Below the pieces are notes generated by a model. The model worked only from the letters and a program-made list of their open reading frames with translations. It had not been told where the DNA came from and searched no databases. Of a stretch of DNA of 64,000 bases, positions 61,246 to 64,000 are shown piece by piece. The position numbers were made by a program, and so were the translations under genes. Source of the stretch: Streptomyces niger. GTDB taxonomy: Bacteria > Actinomycetota > Actinomycetes > Streptomycetales > Streptomycetaceae. Each line of letters starts with the position of its first letter. The first letter of the stretch is position 1. The DNA is taken from contig NZ_JOFQ01000008.1 in the NCBI RefSeq assembly GCF_000718305.1, forward strand, positions 186,001-250,000. The letters are read 5' to 3'.

Positions 61246-61722
61246 ATGGCAGCGCAGGGTCAGTACCAGGAGCTGGCCAGGCAACTCACCGCCATCGGCG
61301 CTGTGAAACGCGAACTTGGGCGCATCCTGCCCCACGACTGCCCGCCCGCCTCGGTAGGCGTGCTCACCATCCTCGACCGGTACGGCGAGATGCGGATGAG
61401 CAAGCTGGCCGAGCTGTTGATGATCGACATGTCGGTGACCAGCCGGCACGTCGCCCACATCGCGGAGCGCGGCTGGATCGAGCGGGAGCCCGACCCCCTG
61501 GACAAGCGCTCCAGGCTGCTGCGACTGACACCCCGTGGACGGGAACTCCTCGCCGAGCTGGCCGTCCGCTACACAGACTCCCTCGCCCGGTACCTCGACG
61601 ACTGGTCCGACGACGACGTCGGCCGGCTGAACGAACTGCTCGCGAAGTTGCACGAGAGCTTCGGCGACTGCCGCACCCGGGCGAGCCACGACCACACCAC
61701 CCGTACATCAGCAGGACGATAA
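61246..61722 (+). CDS. MarR family transcriptional regulator
   Basis: 158 aa. wHTH with MRMSKLAELLMIDMSVTSRH and wing DPLDKRSRLLRLTPRGREL, the MarR pattern. ATG at 61246 preceded by GGAGG; longer frames upstream run through the operator. The MFS gene follows by 8 bp, a typical MarR-efflux pair where ligand binding releases repression. Its operators are seen just upstream. Confidence 0.93.
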   Translation: MAAQGQYQELARQLTAIGAVKRELGRILPHDCPPASVGVLTILDRYGEMRMSKLAELLMIDMSVTSRHVAHIAERGWIEREPDPLDKRSRLLRLTPRGRELLAELAVRYTDSLARYLDDWSDDDVGRLNELLAKLHESFGDCRTRASHDHTTRTSAGR

Positions 61723-61730
61723 GGAATTAC

Positions 61731-64000
61731 ATGGCTACAACCACACCAGCCGGTGTGCGGGGCGGCCACGCCAAGCACGGAGGCGCGGACGCCTCCGCCG
61801 GAGCCCCCATGACGCACCGTCAGATCATGGAGGCGCTGTCCGGGCTGCTGCTCGGTATGTTCGTCGCCATTCTTTCTTCGACCATCGTGTCGAACGCGCT
61901 GCCGGAGATCATTCACGATCTGAACGGCGGACAGAGCGCCTACACGTGGGTCGTGACGGCCTCGCTGCTGGCGATGACCGCGACCACCCCGCTGTGGGGC
62001 AAGCTGTCCGACCTGTTCAGCAAGAAGCTGCTGGTGCAGCTCGCGCTGATCATCTACGTCGGTGGCTCGGTCGTCGCGGGTCTGTCCCAGAACAGCGGCA
62101 TGCTGATCGCCTGCCGTGTCGTGCAGGGCATAGGCGTGGGCGGTCTCTCCGCCCTGGCCCAGATCGTCATGGCCGCGATGATCTCCCCGCGTGAGCGCGG
62201 GCGGTACAGCGGCTACCTCGGTGCCGTGTTCGCCGTTGCCACCGTCGGCGGTCCGCTGCTCGGCGGTGTCATCACCGACACCTCGTGGCTCGGCTGGCGC
62301 TGGTGCTTCTACGTCGGCGTGCCCTTTGCGGTGATCGCGCTGATCGTGCTGCAGAAGACCCTGAAGCTGCCCGTCGTCAAGCGCGAGGGCGTCAAGGTCG
62401 ACTGGCTCGGCGCCTTCTTCATCAGCGCGGCGGTCTGCCTGCTGCTGGTGTGGGTCACCCTGGCCGGCGACAAGTACGACTGGCTGTCCTGGCAGACCGG
62501 TGCCATGGTCGGCGGCGCCGTCGTGCTCGCCCTGATCTTCGTCTTCGTGGAGACCAAGGCCGCCGAGCCGATCATCCCGCTGCGCCTGTTCCGCAACAAG
62601 ACGATCTCCCTGGCCTCGCTGGCCTCGCTGTTCGTCGGTATCGCGATGTTCTCCGGCACCGTGTTCTTCAGCCAGTACTTCCAGCTGGCGCGCGGCAAGT
62701 CGCCGACGATGTCCGGCGTGATGACCATCCCGATGATCGCGGGCCTGTTCATCTCGTCGACCGTGTCGGGCCAGGTCATCACCAAGACCGGCAAGTGGAA
62801 GGCCTGGCTGGTCTCCGGTGGCGTGCTGCTGACCGCGGGTCTCGGCCTGCTGGGCACGATCCGGTACGACACCGAGTACTGGCACGTCGCGATCTTCATG
62901 GCCCTGATGGGTCTCGGCATCGGCATGATGATGCAGAACCTGGTCCTCTGCACGCAGAACCAGGTCGCCCCGCAGGACCTCGGCTCCGCCTCGTCCGTCG
63001 TCACCTTCTTCCGCTCCCTCGGCGGTGCGGTCGGTGTCTCGGCGCTCGGTGCGGTGCTGGCAACCCGAGTCACGCACTACGTCAAGGACGGCCTGGCCGA
63101 CCTCGGACCGGCTGCCGCCAAGGCGGCGGGTCAGGCCGGCGGCGGTGGCGGGATCCCGGACCTGGACGCCCTCCCGGCGCCGCTCCGTACGATCATGGAG
63201 AGTGCCTACGGGCACGCAGTCGCCGACATCTTCCTGATCGCCGCCCCCTGCGCGCTCCTCGCCTTCCTTCTGACGCTTTTCATCAAGGAGGTCGCCTTGA
63301 AGACCAAGGGTGGACTGGCCCAGTCCTCCGACGACGGCTCGGACGCCACGGCGCCCGACGCCACCACGGACGCCGCTGCCGCGCCGGCCGCCGCCGCGGC
63401 CCCGGCCGCCGCTTCGGCCGCCTCGACCGAGGAGCTGGAGCCGGCCCTGGTCGGCGCCCCGTCCGTCGCTCCGGACGAGCACGCCCCGTCCTGGGCCCAG
63501 CCGCAGCCGGCCGCGGCCGCGCAGGGGCAGCGCCTGGCGGCGTACGCCTCCGCCGGCGACCCCGGCACCCCGGAGGGCCCGGCCATCACCGGCTTCGTCC
63601 GGAACGCCGACGGCCAGCCGGTGGCGCGCTCCGCGGTCACGCTGATCTCCCTCAGCGGCCGCCAGCTGGGTCGCTCGGTGGCCCAGGCCAACGGCTCGTA
63701 CGTGCTCAACGCCCCCGGCGCCGGCTCGTACGTCCTGATCGCGGCCGCCGACGGCCACCAGCCGCAGGCGTCCACGGTCGTCGTCGGCGACCAGCCGATC
63801 GGCTACGACATCCTGCTCAGCGGCACCAGCGGCCTGCGCGGCCAGGTCCGCAGCGTGGTCACCGGCGAGCCGGTGGACGGCGCAATGGTCGTGGTCACGG
63901 ACGTCCGCGGTGAGGTGCTGGCGACCGGCAAGACCGGCGCCGAGGGTGCCTTCTCCTTCGACGAGCTGGCCGCCGGTACGTACACCGTCGCGGTGAACGC
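61731..64000 (+). CDS. DHA2-family MFS transporter with C-terminal beta-domains, partial
   Basis: At least 756 aa; the gene runs off the right edge. The transporter part (about residues 30-525) has 14 membrane segments, with motif A GKLSDLFSKKLL, motif B-like CRVVQGIGVGGL and motif C-like AVATVGGPLLGG, as in EmrB/QacA. After an Ala/Pro-rich linker (about 530-610), Cna_B or carboxypeptidase-regulatory-like domains follow (from about 619 GFVRNADGQPVARSAV, then GLRGQVRSVVTGEPVDG). Such domains are usually surface-located. ATG start with AAGGA; operon with marR. Confidence 0.92.
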   Translation, partial: MATTTPAGVRGGHAKHGGADASAGAPMTHRQIMEALSGLLLGMFVAILSSTIVSNALPEIIHDLNGGQSAYTWVVTASLLAMTATTPLWGKLSDLFSKKLLVQLALIIYVGGSVVAGLSQNSGMLIACRVVQGIGVGGLSALAQIVMAAMISPRERGRYSGYLGAVFAVATVGGPLLGGVITDTSWLGWRWCFYVGVPFAVIALIVLQKTLKLPVVKREGVKVDWLGAFFISAAVCLLLVWVTLAGDKYDWLSWQTGAMVGGAVVLALIFVFVETKAAEPIIPLRLFRNKTISLASLASLFVGIAMFSGTVFFSQYFQLARGKSPTMSGVMTIPMIAGLFISSTVSGQVITKTGKWKAWLVSGGVLLTAGLGLLGTIRYDTEYWHVAIFMALMGLGIGMMMQNLVLCTQNQVAPQDLGSASSVVTFFRSLGGAVGVSALGAVLATRVTHYVKDGLADLGPAAAKAAGQAGGGGGIPDLDALPAPLRTIMESAYGHAVADIFLIAAPCALLAFLLTLFIKEVALKTKGGLAQSSDDGSDATAPDATTDAAAAPAAAAAPAAASAASTEELEPALVGAPSVAPDEHAPSWAQPQPAAAAQGQRLAAYASAGDPGTPEGPAITGFVRNADGQPVARSAVTLISLSGRQLGRSVAQANGSYVLNAPGAGSYVLIAAADGHQPQASTVVVGDQPIGYDILLSGTSGLRGQVRSVVTGEPVDGAMVVVTDVRGEVLATGKTGAEGAFSFDELAAGTYTVAVN

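Noticed and set aside
1..64000. CRISPR array, insertion sequences, prophage.
   Set aside because: The repeats seen are short tandem arrays without spacers, and no transposase or phage structural motif is present.

Overview
The window is high-GC actinobacterial chromosome, almost certainly Streptomyces or a close relative. Evidence: very GC-rich third codon positions, many GTG starts, GTGA/ATGA-coupled operons, a conservon, the sporulation-type sigma factors SigF and SigN, DUF397 and DUF4232 proteins, and two conserved Streptomyces-type blocks (lysC/asd with recR/ybaB/dnaX/ffs, and upp/tadA/tRNA-Ser/sigF/sigN). No prophage, insertion sequence, integrase or CRISPR array was seen.

Layout. 1-3502: cobalamin corrin-ring genes (cobK fragment, cbiD, cobM, cobL). 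3696-8905: an S9 peptidase, a SURF1 protein, and an ECF sigma factor with a repeat-bearing membrane protein. 9363-17521: the asd-lysC operon, DUF5063 protein, recR, ybaB, dnaX, the SRP RNA and tRNA-Ser(GGA). 18095-22500: a complete conservon (sensor ATPase, roadblock, DUF742, GTPase, CYP157-type P450). 22527-24895: a convergent pair, a PLP fold-type I enzyme and a DMATS-type indole prenyltransferase. 25395-26727: a DUF4232 lipoprotein and a small unknown protein.

26821-38427 is the most unusual region. One ten-gene minus-strand operon carries an ATP-grasp ligase, a DUF364-like protein, a cysteine-synthase-like PLP enzyme, an enolase-superfamily epimerase, an MFS exporter, a methyltransferase, and a complete Opp/Nik-type ABC importer with a fused double ATPase. 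A near-perfect FUR-family (Zur-like) palindrome lies about 90 bp upstream of its first gene. The set has the make-export-reimport logic of a metallophore system, but its biosynthetic enzymes do not match a pathway I can name.

38475-47255: a secreted tripeptidyl-peptidase-like hydrolase, a GNAT protein, an ascorbate-type PTS, an HhH-GPD protein, a Ni/Co transporter behind a cobalamin riboswitch, and an XRE regulator divergent from an alcohol dehydrogenase. 47508-55956: secreted and small conserved proteins, upp, tadA with its partner gene, tRNA-Ser(CGA), sigF and sigN. 56101-60512: an accessory stretch with two decayed toxin-antitoxin-like loci, four tandem small GntR regulators, and an orphan DUF397 gene. 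60718-64000: a small membrane protein, a MarR regulator with a clear double operator, and a DHA2 MFS transporter fused to surface-type beta-domains that runs off the window.

A second theme is repeats. At least eight short tandem repeats (20-66 bp units) occur, several of them straddling the stop codon of a gene.
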